Source of the DNA: Planctomycetota bacterium | GTDB lineage: Bacteria; Planctomycetota; Planctomycetia; Pirellulales; UBA1268 | Reading direction: 5' to 3' | DNA: 64,000 bases | Assembly (NCBI GenBank): GCA_003669585.1 | Contig: QWOQ01000015.1 | Coordinates: forward strand, 124,001 to 188,000 | Part shown: in pieces, positions 1-9,467 of the stretch | Numbering within the stretch: the stretch's first letter is position 1 | Layout: every line of letters starts with the position of its first letter | Made by a program: the position numbers and the translations under genes | The notes under the pieces: model-generated | What the model saw: only the letters and a program-made list of their open reading frames with translations | The model's database searches: none | What the model was told of the DNA's origin: nothing

Positions 1-413
1 TCATCGGATGCGGCGGCTTGTGAGGCATACAGAACAACGGCGGCTTGAGCAGCATCAAATGCAGCAGGGCTTGTAATGGGGACAAGAAACACGTCGCGAA
101 TGCGTTTGCGGACCCGTTCGATTTGAGGTCGATTGCTTTGGAGCTCCAACTGTGGAAGAACATTTTCGAGAAAATGGGCTTGGTGTTTGCCGTCAAATGC
201 CCCGCCAGCTTTGAGGGCTTCAGTATATGCTTTTGTTTCTGGGGAAGATTCAACCTTCGTCCACGTTTCAAAGAGTGCAGCATCTTGACCATAAAGAATC
301 GATGGTGCCCCGCACACCAAAAGAATGACACCAGAAAATACAGCGACGAGAAAACGTTTCGCAAAAGAGAAACCTTTACGATCAGTACAAGAAACAATTA
401 GTGAACAGTGCAT
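1..413 (-). CDS. Exported protein, N-terminal part (runs off window)
   Basis: Reading the minus strand from the ATG at 413 gives 137 codons without a stop, so only the N-terminus is present. It begins with a basic stretch, then a hydrophobic segment (FLVAVFSGVILLVCG, about residues 21-35) and a likely signal-peptidase site near SILYGQDA. The mature part is Lys/Glu-rich (around ETWTKVESSPETKAY) and then Ala/Gln-rich, with no family I recognise. It starts 32 bp after the stop of the preceding same-strand gene, so it is probably the fourth gene of the pilM-led operon and may be a periplasmic or secretin-like partner. That role is inferred from position only. Confidence 0.7.
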   Translation of the reverse strand, partial: MHCSLIVSCTDRKGFSFAKRFLVAVFSGVILLVCGAPSILYGQDAALFETWTKVESSPETKAYTEALKAGGAFDGKHQAHFLENVLPQLELQSNRPQIERVRKRIRDVFLVPITSPAAFDAAQAAVVLYASQAAASD

Positions 414-445
414 GCGTGATTGACAAAAAAACATTTGAGCAGACC

Positions 446-2455
446 TCATTTTGACTGAGAGTTTGGGAAAGAGCTGCTGCCAGACCCACCAGACGAGGAA
501 CCTGAAGATCCTGGTAGACCTAAAGCAGCGGGTTTATCCGTTGCTTTAGGATCTGTTGGAAGCGTGGCTTTCCACTGCATGACAAGCCGCTCTGAGTCTG
601 CCAGCGAGATAACATTAAGTTCGCCGCTGGAATCGAGCAGAAGCATTTCAAACGGCTCAGGAGGGATTTTTACCTTCTTACTTGCAGAAGCAGCGTCTCC
701 TCCAACGTCCTGTTTTCCATTGGTATCGATAAGAATGGAATCGGTTTCAATATCTTGACCCAGAAAACGAGTGTCGTTCGCTTTTACGGAAGACTTGTCG
801 ATATTTGCCAGGCTGCCAAGTTCGGCCACGAGAGATCGCAAGGAAAGGTTCCCAGTTTTTTTATCCTCGCCGAGAATTGCGAGCTCAAAGGTTCCTGTTT
901 TGACACGTTTCATGTCAGACTTTTCAAGCGCCCGAACGAGCATCGTTACGGGTTTTGAGACCTGAACAGAAACCGTAGCTTCACTGAAAGGCGACGTCAG
1001 TTTTGGATCATCTGCGATATCGGGGCTCACAAGATGGCTTGCTTCGACTTCAAAATTTGGATTCCACAGTCGCAGTTCCACTCGGTAGCGATAGCTCTGA
1101 CCAGGCTGAACATCAAAATCAGCAAAACGAAATAGCTGATATTCAACTGGTGCAAATCCTGCTCCGGCGTCTCCGCTCATACCGCCGGAATTCATCATGC
1201 CTCCCGGTGGCATCATGCCGCCAGACGACCCACCACCATCAGACGGATATCCGGAAGATCCTTGCATGGCACTCCCCGATCCGAAAGACGATCCCGATGG
1301 TGGACCATTTCCTCCGGACGACATGCCTGGAAATCCTCCGCCCGATTGTCCGCCAAAAGCCAAATCGCTGTTGGCTCCAGAATCTGACTGGCTTTTTATC
1401 TTTTTGATACGAAACTCGAGCGACTCCTTGATCGCAGTTTGAAACCAAGGATGAAGAGCGTTAAGGCCCCACGGTTCGTTTGCCAAACTTGGAAGTGGCA
1501 TGACGAGCGGAAACACTCTTTGCTGCGAGGGGCCACCGGATGAAGCGGTCGCCGGAATGTACTTTGGATCGAGAAGTGTTACAGATACCCCCGACCAATC
1601 TTTCGCCTGCTTGGCAACTGATTCAAAGTCAATCGTCTTCCAATCTCGCTCGGCAGGTTCCCGGCCCGGCTGTACAAGGGACCGCTGAATTCGATAGTCG
1701 CTCCACATCGGTATGTCTCGACGTGGATCTTGAAAACTTGCGTTTGAAAAACAATCGATGTACTGGTTGATCTGTGCTGTGAAGGGAATCAATCCTGTCA
1801 CCATGACGTAGGGTTTGATAATGCCTTTGGCACCACCAATCTGTCCGGATGGCATCATGCCCGGGCCCATCATGCTGGAGCCCATCATGCCGGGAGGTGT
1901 CATTCCAGGCCCAGAATCTTTGTCGGAGGCCGGTTTTTTTTTGGGTTTGGGGTCGGGCTTTGTCGATCGCGTAGGACGAGAGTCATCTTGTCCGCCGGAC
2001 GGGGATGGGTTTTCCATCAGATCCGTCATACCGGCATTTTGAGTTTTTGCCGCAATCACCACGAAGCCGGCAACCGCATGAATTTTTTCAAGGGGAAGAA
2101 TTTGTGGACGGATTCTTTTTGTGGATTCTTCGCGTAGCGGCTTGTCAAAAGAAGTGACCGAAGATGCTGCGGCGATCTCCGGTTTCCGCCACGCCGAGAT
2201 GGTCTGAGAAAGGTCGTCTACTTTGGAAAGCATTTTTGCTGGTACGTTTTTTTCAGCATCAACGTGTTTGTCGGCGGTGTCGGCTTTTGAAGTAAGAACG
2301 TCTGGCAACTCTCCCGGGGTTGCACCCTTAGAACGAACTGCGTCGAGCCCTGCCAAAACCAAACCACACGCAAGGGCGACAAAGATCCCGACGACCAGTT
2401 TTTCGCCGTGATTGAGCAAGAAAGACATCGGATTGAATTTAGATCCAGACTTCAT
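446..2455 (-). CDS. Gly/Met/Ser-rich single-pass membrane protein of the pilM operon
   Basis: This 669-residue protein has a short cytoplasmic N-terminus, one membrane helix (VVGIFVALACGLVLAGL, about residues 21-37) and a long periplasmic part. That part alternates folded segments with low-complexity tracts: a Met/Gly/Pro tract near residues 185-205, a Gly/Ser/Met tract near 370-430 and a Ser/Gly tail. A segment around FADFDVQPGQSYRYRVELRLWNP looks like a beta-sandwich or fibronectin-like fold. Its start overlaps the stop of the upstream gene by 4 bp, indicating translational coupling. Topology and position suggest an inner-membrane/periplasmic alignment component comparable to PilO or PilP, but I see no diagnostic motif, so function is inferred from context. 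Confidence 0.75.
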   Translation of the reverse strand: MKSGSKFNPMSFLLNHGEKLVVGIFVALACGLVLAGLDAVRSKGATPGELPDVLTSKADTADKHVDAEKNVPAKMLSKVDDLSQTISAWRKPEIAAASSVTSFDKPLREESTKRIRPQILPLEKIHAVAGFVVIAAKTQNAGMTDLMENPSPSGGQDDSRPTRSTKPDPKPKKKPASDKDSGPGMTPPGMMGSSMMGPGMMPSGQIGGAKGIIKPYVMVTGLIPFTAQINQYIDCFSNASFQDPRRDIPMWSDYRIQRSLVQPGREPAERDWKTIDFESVAKQAKDWSGVSVTLLDPKYIPATASSGGPSQQRVFPLVMPLPSLANEPWGLNALHPWFQTAIKESLEFRIKKIKSQSDSGANSDLAFGGQSGGGFPGMSSGGNGPPSGSSFGSGSAMQGSSGYPSDGGGSSGGMMPPGGMMNSGGMSGDAGAGFAPVEYQLFRFADFDVQPGQSYRYRVELRLWNPNFEVEASHLVSPDIADDPKLTSPFSEATVSVQVSKPVTMLVRALEKSDMKRVKTGTFELAILGEDKKTGNLSLRSLVAELGSLANIDKSSVKANDTRFLGQDIETDSILIDTNGKQDVGGDAASASKKVKIPPEPFEMLLLDSSGELNVISLADSERLVMQWKATLPTDPKATDKPAALGLPGSSGSSSGGSGSSSFPNSQSK

Positions 2456-4266
2456 GTTATTTTCTCCGGTCGATCAAAAACAGAAAAGCGGATTACAGAT
2501 TCAGGCTTTCGATAAAAACTGCACATGTTTTGAATGATCGTACGAGTTCGCAGCCGATCATAAAAAGCTCCATCCGTCGGGCTGGGCTTCTTCGCAGCGG
2601 GGGGTTCGACCGGCGTATCATTTTCAGGAGCACTCACGGGATCTTCGCTGACAGGTGGCTTTTCTGCCGGCATCTCTTCTGTATTTGGGGTGGGTTCCAA
2701 ACTTGGATCGCTTGCGGGATTCGCTTCAGCGGTCGGTTCTAGAACGGCATCTTCGGCGGTCTCTTCGATGCCGAGTACGGTCTTATCGGGTGACTGCATG
2801 AGGCCTATCAAGCCTCTCAGTTCGAGCGTAACGTCGTGCTGTCGTAAGGAAAGGTTGTCACTCGTGCCTGATCCTGCCGCGCCACCCATGCCGGAACTAC
2901 GCTGCATCGACATCGGTTGTTGAGACATGCCTGCGTCTGATTCACTTCCACCGCCGCCGACTGCGGCGCGAGCATTGATTCGTACTTGGCGTACATCGAT
3001 CGGCAGGGCAGCGCGAGCCAATTCAACAAGAAGAGAATCGATTTTACGTTGATCAATTCGTACTTCCATCTGAAAGGGCATCATGCGAAACATCTTTGAA
3101 TCTTCCGACGATTCAAGCTCCTCGGCAGTCAGTGGCTTGCCAGAAGAATCACAATAAACCCAGTTCAAAAGTGCCGAGTCATCCGCAGCACCGCTTGCCG
3201 CAGGCGCTCCAGGGCCAGGAGGTCCTGAAGAAGAGCCGCCGGGCATCATGCCCGAACCTCCCCCTCCCGCTCCTGATTCACTACTAAAACGAGGATGCGC
3301 CGGACGACCCGCTGACGCAGTGGGACCACCACCACTTCCAGGACCACCGGGGCCGGATGGCCCTCCCGAAGGCATGCCCATGCTCCCCATGCCCATGCCA
3401 CCGCCACCCATGCCACCGCCCGCTGCTGCAGAGACAGTTGCAATGCGGCCTTCTCCAGATCCACCAAGATTCGCTTCGGCCGCCGGATAACCGATCGAAA
3501 GCCGAATTACGATTGGCACCGGCGAGTTGTACATTCCCAAAGAACCCGTATTTGTTTTGGCGATCACATCACACAACAAGCCATACACCCAGAGCTCTTC
3601 TTGTGCCAGAAGGACCTGTCTGGTCGAAGGCGTGGTACGCCAGTTGAACGACGCATAGATCCTTGCCTGATCCTGCGCACTCCAATCAACAAGATTTCTT
3701 TGGACTGGACCCTTGGCGATCGGCAATCCACCACCCTGTGGCCCTGCCATGCCCATGCCTGGAGGCCCTCCCATTCCCTGCTGTTGGCCCCGAGCTTCGA
3801 GCATTTGTTCACGAGAGCCCATTCGTTTCGGAAGTTCTCGAACCAGTTGACGAACTTTGTTTTGATACTGCTCGCGCAATGGTTTTGACAATGGCTTTGA
3901 TTTGAGCGATTGCACGTTCTTTACAAAGTCAGGGCCGAGACTTTCCGACCATACATGAAGCACAGCTTTCTGGTCGTCATACATTTTTCTCCAGACCGCA
4001 AATGTATCCCGTTTGATCTTCATGGTCTGAGCGTTCATCTGCTTTGACCATTCTTGATTTGGATGCGGCGACAATCCTGTTACTTTTCCCATCGCATTGA
4101 GATGAGACTGGATTTTCGTTTTACTTTCTTCCCGAGCCTTCGCGATTTTTCCCTGAGCAAGAAATAAAATTGGTACGACCACAAGCGGTACGACTCCTGC
4201 AAGCATCCAAAAATGATGCTTCTTTACAATTTCAAGGAACGGTTTCACCTGATCCGGAAGCTGCAT
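2452..4266 (-). CDS. PilO-like single-pass membrane protein with Gly/Met/Pro-rich linkers
   Basis: This 604-residue protein starts with an amphipathic segment (LPDQVKPFLEIVKKHHF) and one membrane helix (MLAGVVPLVVVPILFLAQG, about residues 18-36). A charged, probably helical stretch follows (GKIAKAREESKTKIQSHL). That is the topology of PilO/GspM-type proteins, but the chain is about three times longer because of Gly/Met/Pro-rich inserts near residues 165-180 and 270-340 and an acidic Pro/Glu-rich region near 515-560. A segment including FQMEVRIDQRKIDSLLVELA may be the ferredoxin-like domain typical of PilO. It lies 103 bp downstream of pilM and overlaps the next gene by 4 bp. The PilO assignment rests on topology and context, not on a recognised signature. 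Confidence 0.75.
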   Translation of the reverse strand: MQLPDQVKPFLEIVKKHHFWMLAGVVPLVVVPILFLAQGKIAKAREESKTKIQSHLNAMGKVTGLSPHPNQEWSKQMNAQTMKIKRDTFAVWRKMYDDQKAVLHVWSESLGPDFVKNVQSLKSKPLSKPLREQYQNKVRQLVRELPKRMGSREQMLEARGQQQGMGGPPGMGMAGPQGGGLPIAKGPVQRNLVDWSAQDQARIYASFNWRTTPSTRQVLLAQEELWVYGLLCDVIAKTNTGSLGMYNSPVPIVIRLSIGYPAAEANLGGSGEGRIATVSAAAGGGMGGGGMGMGSMGMPSGGPSGPGGPGSGGGPTASAGRPAHPRFSSESGAGGGGSGMMPGGSSSGPPGPGAPAASGAADDSALLNWVYCDSSGKPLTAEELESSEDSKMFRMMPFQMEVRIDQRKIDSLLVELARAALPIDVRQVRINARAAVGGGGSESDAGMSQQPMSMQRSSGMGGAAGSGTSDNLSLRQHDVTLELRGLIGLMQSPDKTVLGIEETAEDAVLEPTAEANPASDPSLEPTPNTEEMPAEKPPVSEDPVSAPENDTPVEPPAAKKPSPTDGAFYDRLRTRTIIQNMCSFYRKPESVIRFSVFDRPEKIT

Positions 4267-4369
4267 TGCGTCACCCTAGAGAGAAAATCAATCAGATAGA
4301 AGAAGTTGATAATGTGTGAATCGTTCAGAAAGTCAGGTCAAAAAATGAAATCGAACAACAAGCACTGAA

Positions 4370-6592
4370 TTAGTTTCCACGAGCAAGAGACGCTGGATCA
4401 TTTTCATCCACTTCCGGCGTAGGCTTTCCAAGTATCGTTGGTTTCCAGCAAAACTGTACTGTGAATTCATATCGCTTCAGTGTTAACTCGTCGGGTCTGT
4501 CAGGGTTCCCCGATTCTAAGTCTGGTGGAACAGTGCCAGGCGCAGCGCCCGCTCTGGGATTGCCAGGAGGTCTTCGACCGCGTCCACCCGGCGGTCCACC
4601 CATTCCCGGCGGTCCACCCATACCCGATCCACCTGAAGCGTTGCCCCCGAGAAGAATATCACGAATTGTGGAGGAGCGAACAATCAGCGGATGAGAGATA
4701 CCGAGATCTGCCATCGAAATCTCGTCACCTTTCTTCGGCCCTGCCGAAATCAGTACTTTGACCGCGTCGTTTTTTGACGAAAGGTTTCGAATCAATGTTG
4801 AGCGAACGAACTGCGCACCTTCAAGAGGTTTGTGACGGTCTTCATTATGAAAATGATATCCCACCATTTCGATCACAAACCCTTCACCGGTTGGTCCGGT
4901 TTCTTTGGCCTTGATATCTGATTCAGCTTTTTCCTTCGCGTTATCAGCCTCTTCCGCGACGGGTGTCTCTTTTTCAGAATCAGATTCCTCCCCCTCGGCT
5001 TCTTCCTCGAGCACCTGCTCTTCTTCCCACTTGTCTTTGATAGCCGTAAACCAAACCGAAAGATCAGGAAAAAACTCGCAGTCGACTTTCTGAATATGGA
5101 GTTCGGTGCGATCGGCAATCTGATCGGAAAGCGAACGTTTGTCGCCGGGGGCGAGCGGAGCTTTGCCCGATTCATTCGGAAGCGATGCGGCTATCGCTCG
5201 CTCAAGATCAATCGCGAGAAACCTGCGTTCAACAACTGAAACGAGGCGGTCACGCTGCTTGATCGCATTTTCGCGTTCAGTTTTTTCTGTCTCCACAGCC
5301 TTTACGGCGTTCTGAGATTTTTTCCCAGCGGCATCCGATTTGCTGAAAGCCTGTATGTAGTTATCAGAAGAAAAACTCTTCCAGGCCCTGACATTTCCGG
5401 CGAAGCTGATCACAACGCCAACTAATAATGCTGCGATCGCAAGAACAGCCCAAGGTTTTTTCCCGCGAATAATTCGATCGATTCGAATTTCAGGAGGCAG
5501 TAAATTCGTCTTGAGGAACGACTCTCCCGCGGCCTGCAGGGCCAATCCATAAGCCGTACCGAAGGCGAGGCGGTTTTCTTTAAAAGCGGGCGATGCAAGT
5601 TCAGAACCTTCAAGACCGCGAAAAACATCAAGTCGATGCACATCCATCTGCAACTGTTTCGCAACGAAGTCGCTCAAGCCTCTTAGTTTTGCGGCATTTC
5701 CAAGCAGAAATACCTTTCCAATTTTTGCCGTGCGATCGGTGCCGGTAAAAAAGTTGAGTGATCGCTGCAGTTCGGTCACAAATTCATTAAATACCGGTTT
5801 AAGCATTCGGAACACTTCTTTGGGGTCCTCTGCTCGTACGGCATTGCGTTTGAGATGCTCGGCTTTGGCAAACGTAAGTTTTTTTCCACTCACAAGTGCT
5901 TTTGTGAAATGACTTCCGCCGATGGGCATGCTGCGCTGCCAAATGCGAAGACCGTTGGTGACGACTAAATCAGTCGAATCAACGCCCATTGTTACCAACA
6001 CCACCGATTGCAGAGGATTGTCGGGGTCAAGCGTGCTTGTCTCGGGCAACTGCTCATACAGAATCATGTTGGCAAGCGCCAACGGAGAAAGTTGAAGAAT
6101 CGATACTTCGATTTTCTGACGAGTCAGTGGAGCAAGCGCCCGATAAACCTGATCGCGTTTCATCGCGAAGAGCCCCACCTCCGCGTCGATCACGAAACCG
6201 CTTTCTTCAATTCCACCAGGCATTCGCTGGAATTCCCAGATCACTTCATCCAGTGGAAAAGGGATCTGTTGACGCGCTTCGTAGGTGACGATGTCACTGA
6301 TTTTCTTGGTTTCAATCGGTGGAAGTTTGATAAACTTTGCAAGCCCAAGCTGACCGGGCACAGAGACTGCGACATCGTCTCGAGAGATATCATTTCGCGA
6401 CAGAAATCCGGTCAGCGCTGTTCTCACCAACTCAACAGGATCGGCATCCGGTTGACTCAGAAGCTGAGGGTATTCGATATAGTCAAAGGCTTCGACGACG
6501 AGTTTGCGAGGCTCGCTCGACACGCGACAACGAATGGCCTTTAGCGCGCACTTTCCAATATCGATACCCCAGACGGCACCGCTTTTAGACAT
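4370..6592 (-). CDS. pilM: Type IV pilus assembly protein PilM fused to a PilN-like membrane part
   Basis: The first ~350 residues match PilM, the actin/FtsA-like cytoplasmic ATPase of type IV pilus systems: WGIDIGKCALKAI at the N-terminus, then VSVPGQLGLAKFIKLPP, YEARQQIPFPLDEVIW and VTMGVDSTDLVV. Family PilM proteins end there (about 350 residues). This 740-residue protein continues with one membrane helix (WAVLAIAALLVGVVISFAG, about residues 385-403), a Lys/Glu-rich probable coiled coil, an acidic Glu/Ala stretch, a Gly/Pro/Met-rich linker and a short C-terminal domain. This resembles PilN fused to PilM. I chose the ATG at 6592 (MSKSGAVWG) because the longer frame would start with TTG. It heads a co-oriented operon. 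Fusion with PilN is inferred from topology. Confidence 0.88.
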   Translation of the reverse strand: MSKSGAVWGIDIGKCALKAIRCRVSSEPRKLVVEAFDYIEYPQLLSQPDADPVELVRTALTGFLSRNDISRDDVAVSVPGQLGLAKFIKLPPIETKKISDIVTYEARQQIPFPLDEVIWEFQRMPGGIEESGFVIDAEVGLFAMKRDQVYRALAPLTRQKIEVSILQLSPLALANMILYEQLPETSTLDPDNPLQSVVLVTMGVDSTDLVVTNGLRIWQRSMPIGGSHFTKALVSGKKLTFAKAEHLKRNAVRAEDPKEVFRMLKPVFNEFVTELQRSLNFFTGTDRTAKIGKVFLLGNAAKLRGLSDFVAKQLQMDVHRLDVFRGLEGSELASPAFKENRLAFGTAYGLALQAAGESFLKTNLLPPEIRIDRIIRGKKPWAVLAIAALLVGVVISFAGNVRAWKSFSSDNYIQAFSKSDAAGKKSQNAVKAVETEKTERENAIKQRDRLVSVVERRFLAIDLERAIAASLPNESGKAPLAPGDKRSLSDQIADRTELHIQKVDCEFFPDLSVWFTAIKDKWEEEQVLEEEAEGEESDSEKETPVAEEADNAKEKAESDIKAKETGPTGEGFVIEMVGYHFHNEDRHKPLEGAQFVRSTLIRNLSSKNDAVKVLISAGPKKGDEISMADLGISHPLIVRSSTIRDILLGGNASGGSGMGGPPGMGGPPGGRGRRPPGNPRAGAAPGTVPPDLESGNPDRPDELTLKRYEFTVQFCWKPTILGKPTPEVDENDPASLARGN

Positions 6593-6883
6593 GGCAAAAC
6601 CCCACAAAGAGATGTAGAAAAAGTCCGTGAAGGTTCGATCGCCTCAAAGCCTTAAAGCCGAACGTCGCCTCAACCGTCCGAAACTCCGTAAACCAATGTA
6701 CGAACGCGATTTGCGCACTGTCAAACGATCTTCAATAGAACGCCAAAAACAACGACCATTCTTGCGGGTTCTTGAAACGCAATCCTATCAGGGCTTCAAT
6801 TCGACGCATGGAGCACAAAAAGATCAAGGAACGTTTTTCAAAGTACAAAACAGCAGCAATCGCTTTTAGACGGTACCCTTAAC
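6593..6883. other. Divergent intergenic region between pilM and the GH38-like gene
   Basis: This 291-bp gap separates two divergently transcribed operons and should hold both promoters. Open frames exist (for example 6627-6869, plus) but their products are basic and low in hydrophobic residues, with no recognisable family or convincing ribosome-binding site. I see no RNA gene and no strong hairpin. Confidence 0.5.
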
Positions 6884-9433
6884 ATGACCATGCAACCACA
6901 GCAGATCACCGTTTTTTTCCCGTGTCATTCCTTGGAGGATTTTCCAACCTGGCTTGAAGGCCCCCAGGCGGACGACCTTCTTGCGGCGTGGACTGCCGCT
7001 TGGCATCCGGCTTTAATTGCAGCGGCAGGATGCATTCCAACATGGGCGAGCATTGATTCACCCCCACACGTTGTCGCACGGTCGATCTACATTGTTCCGG
7101 CCGCGTTCGACTCGCGTCTGGCGGGTGATTTTGCTGGAACGTTTGAAGTGTGCATGATCCGTTGGGCTGTGAGCCGATCGGCGATAGTGGCCGAGTCACT
7201 TTCAAAGCTCGACGCTCCCGCCGTGGTTTGTGCAGAACACGCAGCCGAACTGCATGCGATCGGATTGGCGTGGCTGCTCGGAGAACTTCTCGCACGTCGG
7301 ATGCGAAGCGTTACGAACCTCGCGTCGACACGATTTGGGCAGGCAGTTGTGGATGCGGCAAAGGCCGCCGTTCTTGCCGACGAAGAAACATTCAGAGAAC
7401 GACTCAAGGAAGCGTATGGTTTTCTTGAGGCTGCGAGGGCTCAGTATTATCCGGCAGACTTTTGGCTTCTTGATCTGGTGTTGCTTGCAGAATCAACGCT
7501 TGGAGATGAGCTTCAATCAGAGATCGATTCACCCGTGGTTGCTACCTGGGTTGCAGATGCACATCTCATCGAGTCGCTTTCCGAAAAACAACCGCAGATA
7601 CTTTCGCAACTCCGCGAGGCCGTTGAGTCTGGAAGAATTGCGCCGGCAGGTGGCTCATGGGACGCATCACCCGTCGCAAACATGGCTCCAGAAACATTGC
7701 TCAACGACTTAAAAAAAGGACAGGCGTTGTGGACGAAACTGGTGGGGCAAGCACCAAGGGTCTACGCACGTCGAACGGGAGGTTTTTCCGCTCTTTTGCC
7801 ACAGGTTCTTTCCGGACTCGGATATTCAGGCGTGCTGTACATGCTCTTCGACGGGATGTCGCTGCCAGATCCTCATACTGGAAGAATTCGATGGGAGGGA
7901 ACAGGTTCAGTCTCGATCGACGCACTGGCTCGAACGCCCTTGGATGCCCGTAGCACGACGACCATTCTGAGCCTTGCCGAAAAAATTGGTGACGCGATGG
8001 ATCACGATCACACTGCGGCGATCGCGTTTGCCCATTTTCCTGAGAATGCAAGTCCGTGGTTTCAGGAATTGCGAATCATTGGTCGGTCGAGCACGTTGCT
8101 GGGGTCCTTTGTTACGGTAGATGAATTTTTTCGTCGCACAACCGGTTCCGGAACTCGTGCCCACTGGGAGCCTGATGCATTTCGTACAGAGACTCCGTCT
8201 GAATCGGGTGATGCGATCGAACCAGATGTTCTTTCCAAGGCGATTGAGAACCACGTAGCGGAGGCTCTTCGCATCCGTCTTGCACAGCAAGCCTGCACGT
8301 TCTTGATCCCCACACCGTGTGAACAGCAAGCGGCTGTGCCGACGGTTCTAGCGACCAGCGTAAAAGAAGCTGTTCCATTCACAAAAAGATCCTGGTTCAA
8401 AAAGGTTTTTTCTTCGACGCACAAAGAAACCTCAGTGGTGCTTGACAATGGACTTGTAAAACTCAAAGTCCATCCTCGTACCGGTGGAATTCTTTCCTTA
8501 CAAGGGCCGCTGGATCGCGCGAACCTGCTCTCGCAGCAACTTTCTCGAAGAAGCACGCGAGCCACGCCCCCCACAGGTTCGGCATGGGTTGATCCGAGTG
8601 ACCGGGCCGAGTATTCGCTGATGAAGGCGGATTCGATCATTCAGACTCGCAATACCGAGCTTGGTCAGACTGCCGAAAGCCGTGGGCATCTTCAAAAATC
8701 AGACGGATCGGCGGTGGGGTCTTTTGTGCAAACTATGTCGCTGGAACGCGGATCGAAGTTCGTGATTTTAGATATACAACTGGAGCTTGAATCGGCTCCT
8801 CAAGGCCGTCTCTTTGAGGAGTATGCCGCCTGCCGATTTGCGTGGAGTGAAAATGAAGATGTGAGCTTGCGAAGAAGTCTGCACACGCAGTCAATCGCAA
8901 CGCAGCGAACACAGTTTTTTTCCAGTCACTTCATCGATCTTCATCATTGCGGTCACGGCATCACTCTGTTTCCAATCGGTCTGCCATGGCATCTTCAGTC
9001 GAGTCCTCACATGCTCGACACACTGCTGATCGTGCGAGGTGAAACGAAAAAGCGATTTCGACTCGCCGTGGGGGTCGGCGTGGAGCGTCCCTTTGAGTCT
9101 GCCATCGATCTGGCTTGCAGCACTGCATCGAGTACTCCACAAGGCGAATCTTCTTGGGAATCAGATCCATTTTTCGGTCCGGCGAATGTGCGTGTCGGTG
9201 TCATGGAAGCAATCAAGGAAGGAAACCGTACTTCCGGAGTAAGACTCGGCATTTTGGAATCACTTGGAAAAGCGGGCCGAGTAGCAGTTCAATCTCGAGT
9301 GCCAATTGTTGCTGCATGGCGATGCGACGCCGCTGGCAAGCGAGGCGAATCGATCGAACTCGAGGGAAATTCGATCCTTATGGATCTGACAAGTTATGAA
9401 TGGGCTTTTGTTGTTGTCGAGTTCACGGCGTAA
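6884..9433 (+). CDS. Divergent glycoside hydrolase family 38-like (alpha-mannosidase-like) protein
   Basis: This 849-residue protein has the layout of bacterial alpha-mannosidases. A middle region (around residues 225-330) reads IAPAGGSWDASPVANMAPE, then QAPRVYARRTGGFSALLPQ and LSGLGYSGVLYM, echoing the GH38 stretch that carries the catalytic Asp and the PDTFG-type motif. A C-terminal beta-rich domain begins near SVVLDNGLVKLKVHPRTGG, like the mannosidase C-terminal domain. Key GH38 residues are not at their usual places: the nucleophile Asp after the GG-W motif and the PDxFG Asp are substituted, and the N-terminal HxD zinc motif is reduced to CHSLEDFP. It has no signal peptide. It leads a run with cmk (34 bp downstream) and plsC. 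Family relationship is moderate and enzymatic activity doubtful. Confidence 0.6.
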   Translation: MTMQPQQITVFFPCHSLEDFPTWLEGPQADDLLAAWTAAWHPALIAAAGCIPTWASIDSPPHVVARSIYIVPAAFDSRLAGDFAGTFEVCMIRWAVSRSAIVAESLSKLDAPAVVCAEHAAELHAIGLAWLLGELLARRMRSVTNLASTRFGQAVVDAAKAAVLADEETFRERLKEAYGFLEAARAQYYPADFWLLDLVLLAESTLGDELQSEIDSPVVATWVADAHLIESLSEKQPQILSQLREAVESGRIAPAGGSWDASPVANMAPETLLNDLKKGQALWTKLVGQAPRVYARRTGGFSALLPQVLSGLGYSGVLYMLFDGMSLPDPHTGRIRWEGTGSVSIDALARTPLDARSTTTILSLAEKIGDAMDHDHTAAIAFAHFPENASPWFQELRIIGRSSTLLGSFVTVDEFFRRTTGSGTRAHWEPDAFRTETPSESGDAIEPDVLSKAIENHVAEALRIRLAQQACTFLIPTPCEQQAAVPTVLATSVKEAVPFTKRSWFKKVFSSTHKETSVVLDNGLVKLKVHPRTGGILSLQGPLDRANLLSQQLSRRSTRATPPTGSAWVDPSDRAEYSLMKADSIIQTRNTELGQTAESRGHLQKSDGSAVGSFVQTMSLERGSKFVILDIQLELESAPQGRLFEEYAACRFAWSENEDVSLRRSLHTQSIATQRTQFFSSHFIDLHHCGHGITLFPIGLPWHLQSSPHMLDTLLIVRGETKKRFRLAVGVGVERPFESAIDLACSTASSTPQGESSWESDPFFGPANVRVGVMEAIKEGNRTSGVRLGILESLGKAGRVAVQSRVPIVAAWRCDAAGKRGESIELEGNSILMDLTSYEWAFVVVEFTA

Positions 9434-9467
9434 GCACAAAGGCCGGAGCGAAGCGAGGAATCTTTTC

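Noticed and set aside
45-401. 118-codon plus-strand frame at the left edge
   Set aside because: The minus strand has a signal peptide and continuous coding character through this stretch; the plus frame is Cys/Arg-rich noise.
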